Notes under the pieces: generated by a model
The model's input: the letters and a program-made list of their open reading frames with translations, nothing else
Databases searched by the model: none
Told to the model about the DNA's origin: nothing
Assembly (NCBI GenBank): GCA_028874335.1
Contig: JAPPJY010000088.1
Coordinates: forward strand, 136,255 to 200,254
DNA: 64,000 nt
DNA from: Gemmatimonadota bacterium
GTDB taxonomy: Bacteria; Latescibacterota; UBA2968; GCA-2709665
Direction: 5' to 3'
Shown: positions 1 to 8,496 of the stretch, piece after piece
Numbering within the stretch: the first letter of the stretch is position 1
Layout of the letters: every line of letters begins with the position of its first letter
Program-made: the position numbers and the translations under genes

Positions 1-52
1 TGTCATCAGCGGGCGATTCTTGTGGGCCTCCAATACCGCCTAGCAGTATTAA

Positions 53-1360
53 GTGCGGGGGCGGCCCGCGGGGCGCCGCCGCTGGGTCGCTGAATTGCAG
101 GCGAGAGAGAGGGAGCGTACCGGCATTCCGTCGCTCAAGGTCGGATACAACAAGGCTTTCGGGTACTATATCGAAATCACCAAGGCGAATATGGACAGGG
201 CTCCGGACGACTACCTGCGGAAACAGACGCTGGTGAACGCGGAGCGCTTCATTACCCCTGCACTGAAAGAGTGGGAAGCGAAGATCCTTGGCGCCGACGA
301 ACGGGCGAAAGAACTCGAGAAAGAGCTGTTTCAGCAACTCAGGGGTGAAGTTGAGGCCTGGGTGGACGAGGTGCAGCGCACGGCGCGCGCCGTGGCCGTG
401 GTGGACGTGCTGGCCTGCCTGGCAGAGGTGGCTGCGGTTAACGACTATGTCCGTCCGGAAGTGGATGAATCCACGGGCATCGATATTCGGGAGGGTCGTC
501 ATCCCGTTGTCGAAGGGTTATTGCCGGCGGGCAAGTTTGTACCCAACGATTTCTTCGTGGATGGCGAACGCGAACAGGTGCTGATCATTACCGGTCCGAA
601 TATGGCCGGTAAATCCACGATATTGAGGCAGATCGGCCTGATCGTGCTGCTGGCGCAACTGGGCAGCTTTGTTCCGGCCAGGACTGCGCGTGTCGGTGTT
701 GTGGACCGGATTTTCACCCGTGTCGGCGCGTCCGACAATCTGGCCAGGGGCGAGTCCACGTTTCTTGTGGAGATGAACGAATCCGCGAACATCCTGAACA
801 ACGCCAGCCCCAGAAGCCTGGTGCTTCTGGATGAAATCGGCCGCGGCACCAGTACGTTCGACGGGCTGAGCATTGCCTGGGCCATGACGGAATACCTGCA
901 CGACACGGCGTCCATTCAACCCCGCACGCTGTTCGCCACTCACTATCATGAATTGACGGAACTCGAGGAATCGCTGGCGAGAGTGAAGAATTACAGCGTT
1001 GCGGTCAGGAAGGAAGGCGACAACGTCACGTTTCTGCACCGGCTGGTGCCCGGCGGGTGCGACCACAGTTACGGCATCGAGGTGGCGCGGCTTGCCGGCA
1101 TGCCCCGCAACCTGATTGCAAGAGCCCGTGAAGTGTTGCGCACCCTGGAAGCAAACGACCTGACCCCGTCGGAACGGAAGACACAGGCCTCCGTGAGTCG
1201 TGAGGCAGCCGTCGCCGGGGGACAGATGAATCTGTTCGACCGGCCTCCGGAGGACCCGGTCCTGACCGAGTTGCGCAAACTGGACCTGGGCAAGACCACG
1301 CCGCTCGAGGCGCTTGTTACTCTGGATCGGTGGAAAAAGGAGATGGAAGGGAGGAAATGA
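53..1360 (+). CDS. mutS: DNA mismatch repair protein MutS, C-terminal half only (partial or broken)
   Basis: C-terminal half of the mismatch-repair ATPase MutS, which binds mispaired DNA and recruits MutL. What is present runs from the core/clamp segment (RERERTGI and GYNKAFGYYIE within the first 45 residues) into the ABC-type ATPase: Walker A GPNMAGKST at residues 181-189, Walker B LVLLDE at 256-261 and the conserved His of ATHYHEL at 297. Roughly 430 N-terminal residues of a normal 850-900 residue MutS are missing. The frame is closed by TAG at 41-43 and TAA at 50-52, and the first ~75 bases encode nothing MutS-like in any frame. The GTG at 53 is therefore not a real start: the gene is truncated here or the edge bases are an assembly artefact. 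It is convergent with the rel gene. Confidence 0.9.
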   Translation: MRGRPAGRRRWVAELQARERERTGIPSLKVGYNKAFGYYIEITKANMDRAPDDYLRKQTLVNAERFITPALKEWEAKILGADERAKELEKELFQQLRGEVEAWVDEVQRTARAVAVVDVLACLAEVAAVNDYVRPEVDESTGIDIREGRHPVVEGLLPAGKFVPNDFFVDGEREQVLIITGPNMAGKSTILRQIGLIVLLAQLGSFVPARTARVGVVDRIFTRVGASDNLARGESTFLVEMNESANILNNASPRSLVLLDEIGRGTSTFDGLSIAWAMTEYLHDTASIQPRTLFATHYHELTELEESLARVKNYSVAVRKEGDNVTFLHRLVPGGCDHSYGIEVARLAGMPRNLIARAREVLRTLEANDLTPSERKTQASVSREAAVAGGQMNLFDRPPEDPVLTELRKLDLGKTTPLEALVTLDRWKKEMEGRK

Positions 1361-1439
1361 CGCCTGGCGCGGCACATCCGGATACGGATAGCCGCCCGGA
1401 ATATTGCGGTGTGCGTTTGACGAACCGGTTACCGGGTGC

Positions 1440-3704
1440 CTACAAGACGTCGTCCGATGTTCCGTTGATGCGCTGAACGGATGAGACGCCGGGCACGGAG
1501 AGTATTTTCTTTCTGAGGTCGCGGAGCTGCGCGACGTTTCTGACCTCTACGGTGAACCGGTTTCCGACATGGCCGCCGTCGGTGTTCAGCATGCCCTCGA
1601 TCACGGGCACGCCCAGGCCCGATATCGCGTCGCTGACGTCGCGGAGGAAATTGGGCCGGTCGACACCGCTGACGCGGATCTGCACCGTGAATGTCGTTTC
1701 TTCTTCGGAATTCCAGTCGACGTCAATCAGGCGGTCGCGGCCTTCAGGCAGGTTTGAAATGTTGCGACAGTCCCGTCGGTGTACGGAGATGCCCTTGCCG
1801 CGCGTGATTACGCCGAGAACCACGTCTCCATAGATGGGCTGGCAGCAGCGGGCGAACTGAATCATCAGGTGATTCAGACTGTGAATGACAATCGGGTTTT
1901 TCCGGACCGGGTTCCTGGGTTCCGCACGCTGTCGTTTCGGAGTCGGGCGCGCCGCCGGAAAGATCTGATGCACCACCCGTTCCAGTGAGACGGTCCCGTT
2001 GCCCAGGCTCGCGTAGAGATGTTCGATGTCCCGCAGACTGAAATTTGCGGCGGCCGCTTCGAGTTTGTCTTCGGTGGTTCGTTTGCGTCTTCTCTTGAGT
2101 TCGCGGTCCAGGATGTCCTGGCCAAGCCGGACGCTTTGAGAATAGGCTTCCTCACGCAACCAGCGCTTGATCCGGCTGCGGGCTTTCGCGCTTTTTACAA
2201 AGTCGAGCCAGTCACGATTGGGTCTCTGGTGCGGCGAAGTCATCACCTCGACGGTACTGCCCGTTTGCAGCGGGGTGGACAGGGGGACCATCTGGTCGTC
2301 CACCCGGCTGCCGGTACATCGCAGCCCGACGTCGGTGTGCACCGCAAAGGCAAAGTCCAGAGGCGTAGCGCCTTCCGGCAGCTGGATGAGGTCGCCCTTG
2401 GGGGTGAAGACGTAGATCTCGTTTGGAAAGAGATCCACCTTCAGGTCATCCATGAATTCCCGCGGATCGCTGGTTTCGCGCTGCCACTCCAGAAGGCTGC
2501 GCAGCCAGGCCATGTGGCGGTCCACTTCGGACGGGCCGCGTTTGCCCTCCTTGTAAAGCCAATGGGCCGCAATCCCGACTTCCGCCGTCTGATGCATTTC
2601 CCGCGTGCGGATCTGCACTTCCAGCATGATGCCGTTCGGTCCCACAATCGTGGTGTGAAGCGACTGGTACATGTTGCTCTTGGGAGTGGCGATGAAGTCT
2701 TTGAAGCGGGCGATGACCGGCGGATACATGGTGTGGACCAGGCCCAGAACATTGTAGCATTCCGGTACGGTTTCAACCAGGATGCGGAGCGCGAGAAGAT
2801 CGTAGATTTCGTCGAACGTCTTGCCACGTACGTTCATCTTTTTGTAAATGCTGCTGAAATTCTTCGAACGGCCCGTCATTTCGGCCTGGATTCCTGCTTT
2901 TTCAAGCGCTTCCGCAAGCGGTTTCTGCACGGCTTCGATGCAGGACTCCCGCTCCTCGCGCGTCAGGTTGATCTTCTCCTGGATGTACCGGTACGCTTTC
3001 GGTTCCAGCCACTTGAGGCTGAGGTCTTCGAGTTCCGCGCGCATTCGGGACATGCCAAGCCGGTGGGCAAGGGGCGCGTAGATATCGCGACTCTCGTAGA
3101 CCATGCGTTCCTGGCTTGAGGGCCGCATGTATTTGAGGGTGCGCATGTTGTGCAGGCGGTCCGCCAGTTTGACGAGAACCACGCGGATGTCTCTGGCCAT
3201 CGACAGCAGCATCTTGCGGAAATTCTCGGCCTGTTCCGATTCGGGGCTCTGAAAGGAAAAATCCCTGATGCGGGAGACGCCATCCACGAGCCCGGCGATT
3301 TCGGGCCCGAAATGGGACTCGATCTGAGAGAGCGGAACGCGGGTCTCGTCGACGACGTCGTGCAGCAGGCCGGCCGCGACGGTGGGAGCGTCCAGGCCGA
3401 GGTCGATCAGGATGCGGCATACGGCCATTGCGTGGGATATGGCGGGATCGCCCGATTTGCGTTGCTGGTTCCGATGCGCCAGTTCGGCAAAGTGGTATGC
3501 TTTGGCAATGAGGTTCAGATTCTGGTTCGGACGGACGTCGATCGCAGCCCGGAGCAGGTTCTGAAGTTCGGGAAAAGCCGACTCGGATTCGAAAATGGCT
3601 TCGATGGCGGGGTGGGACTCGGATCCAGCCGTCAGCAGCGCCACGGAGACCTCCATCGGATTATATCGGCCCACGTTTCGGGGCCGTCTCTTGGCGAATA
3701 CCAT
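1440..3704 (-). CDS. rel: Bifunctional (p)ppGpp synthetase/hydrolase (RelA/SpoT family)
   Basis: Makes and degrades the stringent-response alarmone (p)ppGpp in the cytoplasm. Domain order is the full long-RSH plan: HD hydrolase (around residues 70-200; HD pair at 115-116; RLHN motif present), synthetase (SIYKKM, MYQSLHT, EVQIRT), TGS (VFTPKGDLIQLPEGAT), helical/zinc-finger region and a C-terminal ACT domain. The synthetase carries RFKD, the version known from bifunctional enzymes, not the EFDD of monofunctional RelA. Oddity: the catalytic ED dyad of the hydrolase reads DE (HDVVDET). A longer frame begins at TTG 3716, but a minus-strand promoter at 3715-3743 would start transcription near 3708, so ATG 3704 or the internal ATG at 3656 is more likely. 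About 754 residues, normal for the family. Confidence 0.95.
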   Translation of the reverse strand: MVFAKRRPRNVGRYNPMEVSVALLTAGSESHPAIEAIFESESAFPELQNLLRAAIDVRPNQNLNLIAKAYHFAELAHRNQQRKSGDPAISHAMAVCRILIDLGLDAPTVAAGLLHDVVDETRVPLSQIESHFGPEIAGLVDGVSRIRDFSFQSPESEQAENFRKMLLSMARDIRVVLVKLADRLHNMRTLKYMRPSSQERMVYESRDIYAPLAHRLGMSRMRAELEDLSLKWLEPKAYRYIQEKINLTREERESCIEAVQKPLAEALEKAGIQAEMTGRSKNFSSIYKKMNVRGKTFDEIYDLLALRILVETVPECYNVLGLVHTMYPPVIARFKDFIATPKSNMYQSLHTTIVGPNGIMLEVQIRTREMHQTAEVGIAAHWLYKEGKRGPSEVDRHMAWLRSLLEWQRETSDPREFMDDLKVDLFPNEIYVFTPKGDLIQLPEGATPLDFAFAVHTDVGLRCTGSRVDDQMVPLSTPLQTGSTVEVMTSPHQRPNRDWLDFVKSAKARSRIKRWLREEAYSQSVRLGQDILDRELKRRRKRTTEDKLEAAAANFSLRDIEHLYASLGNGTVSLERVVHQIFPAARPTPKRQRAEPRNPVRKNPIVIHSLNHLMIQFARCCQPIYGDVVLGVITRGKGISVHRRDCRNISNLPEGRDRLIDVDWNSEEETTFTVQIRVSGVDRPNFLRDVSDAISGLGVPVIEGMLNTDGGHVGNRFTVEVRNVAQLRDLRKKILSVPGVSSVQRINGTSDDVL

Positions 3705-3714
3705 CAGGCCCTTC

Positions 3715-3743
3715 AATTTAACATATCAACGCGTTGGAGTCAA
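3715..3743 (-). promoter_or_regulatory. Sigma-70-type promoter for rel
   Basis: On the minus strand: TTGACT (3738-3743), 17 bp spacer, TAAATT (3715-3720). Predicted transcription start near 3708, only a few bases before ATG 3704, which argues against the TTG start at 3716 and for a nearly leaderless message or an internal start. Confidence 0.6.
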
Positions 3744-3906
3744 CCGGCGGCGGCGAACGCCGGGGGCGTGATTTCTCACGATCGGCGTCCGGCGCGCGGC
3801 GTTGTTACGGGCTTTCGTTGTCGCTCCCGCCGCAGACCGTTGGGTCACACGGCGGCATCCGCCGAAGGATGCGATTGCTCAATGACAGGGTTCGTGGAGG
3901 TTCGAC

Positions 3907-4839
3907 ATGTCCTCAGAAGAAATTCGGGGGGTGGTGGCGGTGCTGGTAACGCCATTCGACGACCGGGAAGAAATCGTATTTGAAGATATCGGACGGCAGG
4001 TGGAGGCGGCGGTGGCGTTCGGCATCGGCGCGGTCTGTCTGCCTGCGTACGCGAGCGAGTTTTACAAGCAATCGGGACGCGAGCGTCTTGCTGTCGTCCG
4101 TACCGCGGTGGCGTCCGCCGCCGGGAGGATTCCGGTGGTCGGTCAGTCGAACCACCCTTCGGCCCGGCAGGCGGCGAATTTCGCGCGCGCAAACGCGGAT
4201 GCCGGCGCCGACGTGATCAGTTTCGCGATTCCGAGACAGTTCGGCACGACGGATGCGGACCTGCTGGCCTATTGCCGGACCATCTGTGACGCGGTGCAGG
4301 TCCCGATCCTGATACAGGATTTCAATCCGGGCGGGCCTACCGTGGACGGCGCCTTCTGCCGCCGGCTTCGCGAATCCTGCGACAATTTCATGTATATCAA
4401 GCTGGAAGAACCGCTGCTGGGTCGCAAGCTTCGCGGCATTCGCGAGGAAACGAGCGACCGTGTCGCCGTGCTGGAGGGATGGGGCGGCATGTATATGCCC
4501 GACCTGTTCGAGTGGGGCGTTGCAGGCGTGATGCCGGGGCTCGGGCACGCGGACGTGATGAATCGGATCTGGGAACTGGGGTCGGCCGGTGACGTGGACC
4601 GCGCGCTGGACGTGTTCGACGGGATCCTTGCGCAGATCGTCTTCTCCCTTCAGGATATGGAGCTCTATCTGACGGTGGAGAAGCGGCTGTTGGCCGCCAG
4701 GGGGATTATCAGACATTCAACGGTTCGCAGTCTCGCGTTGACGCCGGACCGGGAAACACTGTTGCACGCGGACCGGCTGAATGAACGGGTGTTGCAGGCT
4801 GCCGCCCGGTTGGGCTTGGCGCGGCAACCTCTGGACTGA
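3907..4839 (+). CDS. Dihydrodipicolinate synthase (DapA) family aldolase/lyase
   Basis: A 310-residue TIM-barrel of the DapA / N-acetylneuraminate lyase superfamily, whose members form a Schiff base between a barrel lysine and a 2-oxo acid to make or break a C-C bond. N terminus VAVLVTPF is typical; the Schiff-base lysine is K165 in YIKLEEP; GVAGVMPGLGH near residue 210 is the family glycine-rich segment. Start ATG 3907 has GGAGG at 3896-3900. It lies alone, divergent from rel, with no other lysine-biosynthesis gene nearby, so a catabolic aldolase acting on a sugar-acid or related 2-oxo acid is more likely than true DapA. The substrate cannot be read from sequence. Confidence 0.85.
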   Translation: MSSEEIRGVVAVLVTPFDDREEIVFEDIGRQVEAAVAFGIGAVCLPAYASEFYKQSGRERLAVVRTAVASAAGRIPVVGQSNHPSARQAANFARANADAGADVISFAIPRQFGTTDADLLAYCRTICDAVQVPILIQDFNPGGPTVDGAFCRRLRESCDNFMYIKLEEPLLGRKLRGIREETSDRVAVLEGWGGMYMPDLFEWGVAGVMPGLGHADVMNRIWELGSAGDVDRALDVFDGILAQIVFSLQDMELYLTVEKRLLAARGIIRHSTVRSLALTPDRETLLHADRLNERVLQAAARLGLARQPLD

Positions 4840-4956
4840 CCCGAAGTGCGAGTTTTTGCTTGCCTGAGCGAATAGAACAGGCTAAATTGTCGACGTGTGA
4901 AAGTGCGCCCGCGGCAGTGGCGAGGTCATCGGTCGAACGAGGAGTCATTTTCCGGT

Positions 4957-5337
4957 ATGCGAGGACCCCGATACAACACGGTGCTGGAGCGGTGTCATCC
5001 CCGAACGGAGACGGTGCCGCTGTCGTTCATCCTCCGGCATTCGCTCGATCCCGATCCCTATGCGAACATGGATCTGGACGTCGAAAAACTGGATGCCGTC
5101 AAGAACGTGATCGAGCCCACGCTGACCGGCCGCAAGTACGAGGTACTGCTCCTTCGCTCGCAGGGCAAGTCCATGGCGGAAATCGCGATGCTGCTCTCCG
5201 TCTCCAAGAGTACGGTCCGGAACTATTACCTTCGGGCGATAAAGCAGGTACGCGAGGCGCTGGGCGTCGAAACGGAACCGAAAGGGACGCCTGTCCGTAA
5301 GGACGAAAACGAAACGGCTTCGCCGGCTACGGCGTAG
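4957..5337 (+). CDS. Sigma-factor region 4-like / LuxR-type helix-turn-helix protein
   Basis: A 126-residue protein whose C-terminal half is a helix-turn-helix: LTGRKYEVLLLRSQGKSMAE followed by IAMLLSVSKSTVRNYYLRAI, resembling sigma-70 region 4 and LuxR/GerE DNA-binding domains. There is no region 2, so it is not a complete sigma factor. The first ~50 residues show no domain I recognise. An open frame extends to GTG 4897, but that extension looks non-coding; ATG 4957 follows GAGGAG at a slightly long distance. Its stop codon (5335-5337) is immediately followed by the inverted-repeat element at 5338. Likely a transcriptional regulator; target unknown. Confidence 0.65.
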   Translation: MRGPRYNTVLERCHPRTETVPLSFILRHSLDPDPYANMDLDVEKLDAVKNVIEPTLTGRKYEVLLLRSQGKSMAEIAMLLSVSKSTVRNYYLRAIKQVREALGVETEPKGTPVRKDENETASPATA

Positions 5338-5497
5338 CAGTCCGTTGATAAAGTCGCTCTGCAGGCGAGGCCGAGCCATTGTGGCCGAAGACAAGGCGCG
5401 CGACCGAGTCCCATCCCTCGATTCGGCAAGGGAGCGCAACGCCGTATTTCGACCGCAAGGGCCGGCCGCAGCCCGGATGGGCTTTTTCAACGGGCTG
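5338..5497. mobile_element. MITE-like element, family C (complete copy)
   Basis: A 160 bp non-coding segment with terminal inverted repeats: left end CAGTCCGTTGATAAAGTC, right end (reverse complement) CAGCCCGTTGAAAAAGCC, 15 of 18 positions matching. The left 30 bp recur on the opposite strand at 21092-21121 and 38836-38865. No open reading frame for a transposase. It begins directly after the stop codon of the HTH gene. Confidence 0.6.
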
Positions 5498-5611
5498 ATT
5501 AACACACGGGACGGAAGGAGCGGTTACAGGGGCAGCTACTGGCTGTCTTTTTTTGTTGGACGGTTTCACGGCTGGCCCGGCCGACATCGATTTCGAAGAA
5601 AGGAGCCTGAG

Positions 5612-5992
5612 GTGGCGGTATTCCTTCACACCAGGATTCGGGTAAGCGACCTGGACAGGTCGGCGGCGTTCTATTGCGACCATTTCGGCTTTGTGGTGAA
5701 GAGCAGGTCGGAGAAGTCGCCGGCGGGAAACCAGATCATGCACCTGGAACTGCCGGGCAACGCCCATACGCTCGAACTGACCTGGTCGGACGACTACGAG
5801 CTGAACGTGCCTGAAGATCTGATGCATCTTGCAATCGGCGTGCCGGACCTCATTGCGTTTTGTGGCGGACTCGAGACCAAGGGCATCGAAATCTGGCCCG
5901 GCGATTGGCGTGAGACGTTTCCCGCGGGACGAAAGATGGCCTTTGTGGACGACCCGGACGGTTACGAGATCGAACTGCTGGAGCGGACATAG
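5612..5992 (+). CDS. VOC-superfamily protein (glyoxalase I-like)
   Basis: A 126-residue single-module VOC (vicinal oxygen chelate) protein, the fold of glyoxalase I and ring-cleavage dioxygenases. It shows the standard module: HTRIRVSDLDRSAAFYCDHF at the start and DDPDGYEIELLE at the end, the latter holding the usual metal-ligand Glu. GTG 5612 is the chosen start because AGGAG at 5601-5605 precedes it by 6 bases; the frame is open further upstream but runs into the repeat at 5338-5497. Many such proteins are annotated lactoylglutathione lyase; the substrate here is not determined. No operon partner is evident. Confidence 0.85.
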   Translation: MAVFLHTRIRVSDLDRSAAFYCDHFGFVVKSRSEKSPAGNQIMHLELPGNAHTLELTWSDDYELNVPEDLMHLAIGVPDLIAFCGGLETKGIEIWPGDWRETFPAGRKMAFVDDPDGYEIELLERT

Positions 5993-6074
5993 CCAGGGGA
6001 GGCCGGCGTCCGATACGACTTACGCGTTACGTCCTTCTTCGGCTCCGGCCCAACGGGACGCGACGTCGGTGCGC

Positions 6075-6968
6075 CTATCCCCGTTTGGGTACGTGCCAGT
6101 TGGGATGCCAGACGGAGGTTTCGGGCAGGGTTTCCGCCGACCAGCTGTTCTGCATGGTTTCGAATTCCGCGAGCGCCGGACCAACCACGGTCTCCCAGAG
6201 GACCTCCACGTCTTCATAGGTTCGCAGCTTGTGATCCGGCTTCCCGCTTTCGTATTCGTCGAGCAGTTCCCGGGCTTTTTCGCCCAGCCAGCGGACTTCG
6301 TCCGCCACCATGCGCTCGCCAACGCGGCGATCTGATTCCCGGACCGTTGGCCCCATTGCAAAATGAGGTCCTGGGGCGTCTTCGGGAGGCAGCCGGGACA
6401 TGTCCACGCAGTCAGGATGAAGCGCCCAGAGCAGCGACGTCTCGACCTTACCGGCGTGGTCGCCGCCGCTCTTCCCGTCTTTATCGAAGCCGGGCTGGTT
6501 GGCTTCGTGGTCCGGAAGGCCGTAGAGCCTGGTGCCCACGTGGGGTTGCACCAGGTCGATCAGCGTTTTGAGGTCCTTCCAGTTGGGGCCATAATGACCG
6601 GTTAAAAAGATGGCGGCGTGGAATCGGAGGTGATCGGCCATCCGGATGTGGTAGCAGATGTTCTTGAAATGCTGCCAGGGCGGCATGCAGGTCATCCAGG
6701 AGCGTTCGACCTGCCCCACCGTTCGCTCGAGCCACAGCGCATACCCGCCCAGTTCGTGTATGTGCCAGAAGTCCGGCGGGGCAACGATGCCGCCGTGCGC
6801 ACGCGCGGCCTCGCAGGCGATGCCGTGGGCCTTTAATCCATCCAGGCCCACCGCGTCGTGCGGCCCGTGAGGTTCGCAAAGGCCGTATGTGAAGTAGACA
6901 AGCGGGCAATCGTCATATGCGGCTTCCAGCTGATCGGGAAACATGCGTTCCCACTGTACCTGGCGCAT
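6075..6968 (-). CDS. Creatininase (creatinine amidohydrolase) family protein
   Basis: A 297-residue metal-dependent amidohydrolase of the creatininase family, which also includes enzymes acting on lactams and on pre-mycofactocin and F420-related substrates. Visible family motifs are GLCEPHGPHDAVGLD (metal site near residue 35), LTGHYGPN (near 120) and DHAGKVETSLLWAL (near 170, with the conserved Glu). Start ATG 6968 is preceded by GAGGAG; upstream residues of the longer frame to 7103 are non-coding. It is transcribed in the same direction as the DSD1-type gene upstream, separated by a 50 bp repeat fragment. Substrate unknown. Confidence 0.85.
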   Translation of the reverse strand: MRQVQWERMFPDQLEAAYDDCPLVYFTYGLCEPHGPHDAVGLDGLKAHGIACEAARAHGGIVAPPDFWHIHELGGYALWLERTVGQVERSWMTCMPPWQHFKNICYHIRMADHLRFHAAIFLTGHYGPNWKDLKTLIDLVQPHVGTRLYGLPDHEANQPGFDKDGKSGGDHAGKVETSLLWALHPDCVDMSRLPPEDAPGPHFAMGPTVRESDRRVGERMVADEVRWLGEKARELLDEYESGKPDHKLRTYEDVEVLWETVVGPALAEFETMQNSWSAETLPETSVWHPNWHVPKRG

Positions 6969-7020
6969 TGCGCATCTCCTCTCGGATCGTCGAAGCCCGG
7001 AGTGTACCGGCTGAGAGTTT

Positions 7021-7070
7021 GTTTTAAAATTACCGGTGAGTTCCCGAGCGCGAGCGAAAAAGTGGCGGTC
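7021..7070 (+). repeat. Solo end of MITE-like family B
   Basis: A 50 bp segment identical at 49 of 50 positions to the reverse complement of 59531-59580, which is the right part of the complete family B element. It contains GAGTTCCCGAGCGCGAGCGA. Similarity stops abruptly at both ends, as expected for an element remnant. It ends at the last base of the DSD1-type gene. Confidence 0.7.
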
Positions 7071-8110
7071 TATTGCACCCTGCCCCGGCCGGCAACGGCC
7101 CACACGGCTTCCACAATGCCGTTTCTTACCGCGTAGGCGGTATCGTGCAGATTGGTGGTCATGCCCTGGTGCTGGGGAATGATCGAAAGGCGTTCCCCTA
7201 CGTGGAACACGTGTTCGCAGGCGCTGACGTCAATGTGGCCGTGTTCCACTGACATGCCGTATATTCTGGCATCGGGGTGTTCCACGATGTAACCGTACGG
7301 GATGGGGGGATAGCTCGCGAAGGTCTTCTGGCCGCCATCCACAATGATACGATCGGGGGTGGGGGTGCTGACGACGGTCACGATCATGCGCTCCGCGCAG
7401 GTGACGGGGTTCGGAGGGTTATCCGTGTGATTGATGCGGCGCATCCCCTCGAAAACGTAGGAGCCGATGCGGGTTTCGGTGCAGCCAATCTGTTTGGAAA
7501 CGGCTTCGCTTCCCGTCCCGCCCCCGCTGACGACGGGCACCGGGATGCCGGCGTCTTCCAGCAACGCTCGTGTCCGTGTCAGAAAGGGTTCCGCGTCGGT
7601 CCGGCTGGGATAGGTCATGATACCCCTGAAATGGAGGCCGGGCATCCGGACGACTTTACGGGCGAGTTCCAGGGCTGCCTCGGGAGACTGGACGCCGCAT
7701 CGGCTGCCGCCGGTATCCAGTTCGATCAATACCGGGATGTCCGGATTTCCCGCCTTTTCTGAAATGCCCCGGGCCGTTGTTTCCGAATCCAGGGCTACGG
7801 ATATTGTTGCCCTCTTCCGGAGACGGACAAGGCGTTCCACTTTCCTCGCGCCAACGATGTTGTACGGAATGAGGATGTCGGCAATCCCCGCATCGGCCAT
7901 CGCCTCCGCTTCTCCCAGCTTCTGGCAGACGATACCTGCGGCGCCGGCCTCAAGCTGAAGGTGGGCGATTTCGGGGATTTTGTGGGTCTTGGTATGGACC
8001 CGAAGCGCGATTTCGTGCCTGCGGCAGGATTCGGCCAGATCGTGGATATTTCTGGATAATATATCCAGATCTATGGTCAGCGCGGGCGTATCAAGTTCCT
8101 CGACTCGCAT
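7070..8110 (-). CDS. DSD1-family PLP enzyme (D-threonine aldolase / D-serine dehydratase-like)
   Basis: About 346 residues with the alanine-racemase-type N-terminal barrel and DSD1-type C-terminal domain; relatives cleave or dehydrate D-3-hydroxyamino acids using PLP and a divalent metal. The PLP lysine sits in RVHTKTHK near residue 40; a C-terminal SVEHGHID and PQHQG...NLHD region provides the metal-binding residues typical of the group. Start ATG 8110 is favoured over 8128 because GAGGA lies about 9 bases upstream. Creatininase and DSD1 genes in the same orientation may form one transcript. Which hydroxyamino acid it uses cannot be told. Confidence 0.8.
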   Translation of the reverse strand: MRVEELDTPALTIDLDILSRNIHDLAESCRRHEIALRVHTKTHKIPEIAHLQLEAGAAGIVCQKLGEAEAMADAGIADILIPYNIVGARKVERLVRLRKRATISVALDSETTARGISEKAGNPDIPVLIELDTGGSRCGVQSPEAALELARKVVRMPGLHFRGIMTYPSRTDAEPFLTRTRALLEDAGIPVPVVSGGGTGSEAVSKQIGCTETRIGSYVFEGMRRINHTDNPPNPVTCAERMIVTVVSTPTPDRIIVDGGQKTFASYPPIPYGYIVEHPDARIYGMSVEHGHIDVSACEHVFHVGERLSIIPQHQGMTTNLHDTAYAVRNGIVEAVWAVAGRGRVQ

Positions 8111-8138
8111 GGCAACTGTCCTCATCATCCAGGGACTG

Positions 8139-8335
8139 ACTTCAATTCGACAAAAACAACAACGCGGCGCCGAGGCGAAACCTTCCGAAACGGGCCGAAA
8201 ACGTCATCAAAAAAGCGCATTTTTTCAGTTGACGTCCAGCAACCTGGTGTATCCTGGTAATCCGCAGTTGAATCGCCTTTATCAACCTGCACATATCCGA
8301 ACTAACGTCACCGAAAGACGATGAATCCTGGTTAA
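8139..8335 (+). mobile_element. MITE-like element, family A, copy 1
   Basis: A 197 bp non-coding segment, one of four related copies. It shares with the others, in order, CAACGCGGC, CGAAACGGGCCGAAA, GTGTATCCTGGTAATC, AATCGCCTTTAT, AACGTC and the terminal GGTTAA. Its left terminus (CTTCAATT) is more diverged than in copies 3 and 4. It lies between divergent genes. Confidence 0.75.
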
Positions 8336-8425
8336 GTGTGAGTGGGACGGGTAAGTTAAGCGCCGGGCGGGGATAATTCAAAGACAAAAGCACGCGCGTG
8401 ATCCTTTCTCATTTGTTGATTTCTC

Positions 8426-8455
8426 TTGACAGCGCCGGCCGCGCCCGGCTAATTA
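8426..8455 (+). promoter_or_regulatory. Sigma-70-type promoter for the Gfo/Idh/MocA gene
   Basis: TTGACA at 8426-8431 and TAATTA at 8450-8455 (18 bp spacer; CTAATT at 17 bp). Transcription would start about 35 bases before the TTG start codon at 8497. Confidence 0.55.
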
Positions 8456-8496
8456 TGAATCAGGCACATGGCTTCACCATATCCTGAGGGGGTGTT

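Noticed and set aside
2019-3119. 366-codon open frame antisense to rel
   Set aside because: Lies entirely inside the well-supported rel gene on the other strand; GC-rich third positions open the antisense frames. No family resemblance.
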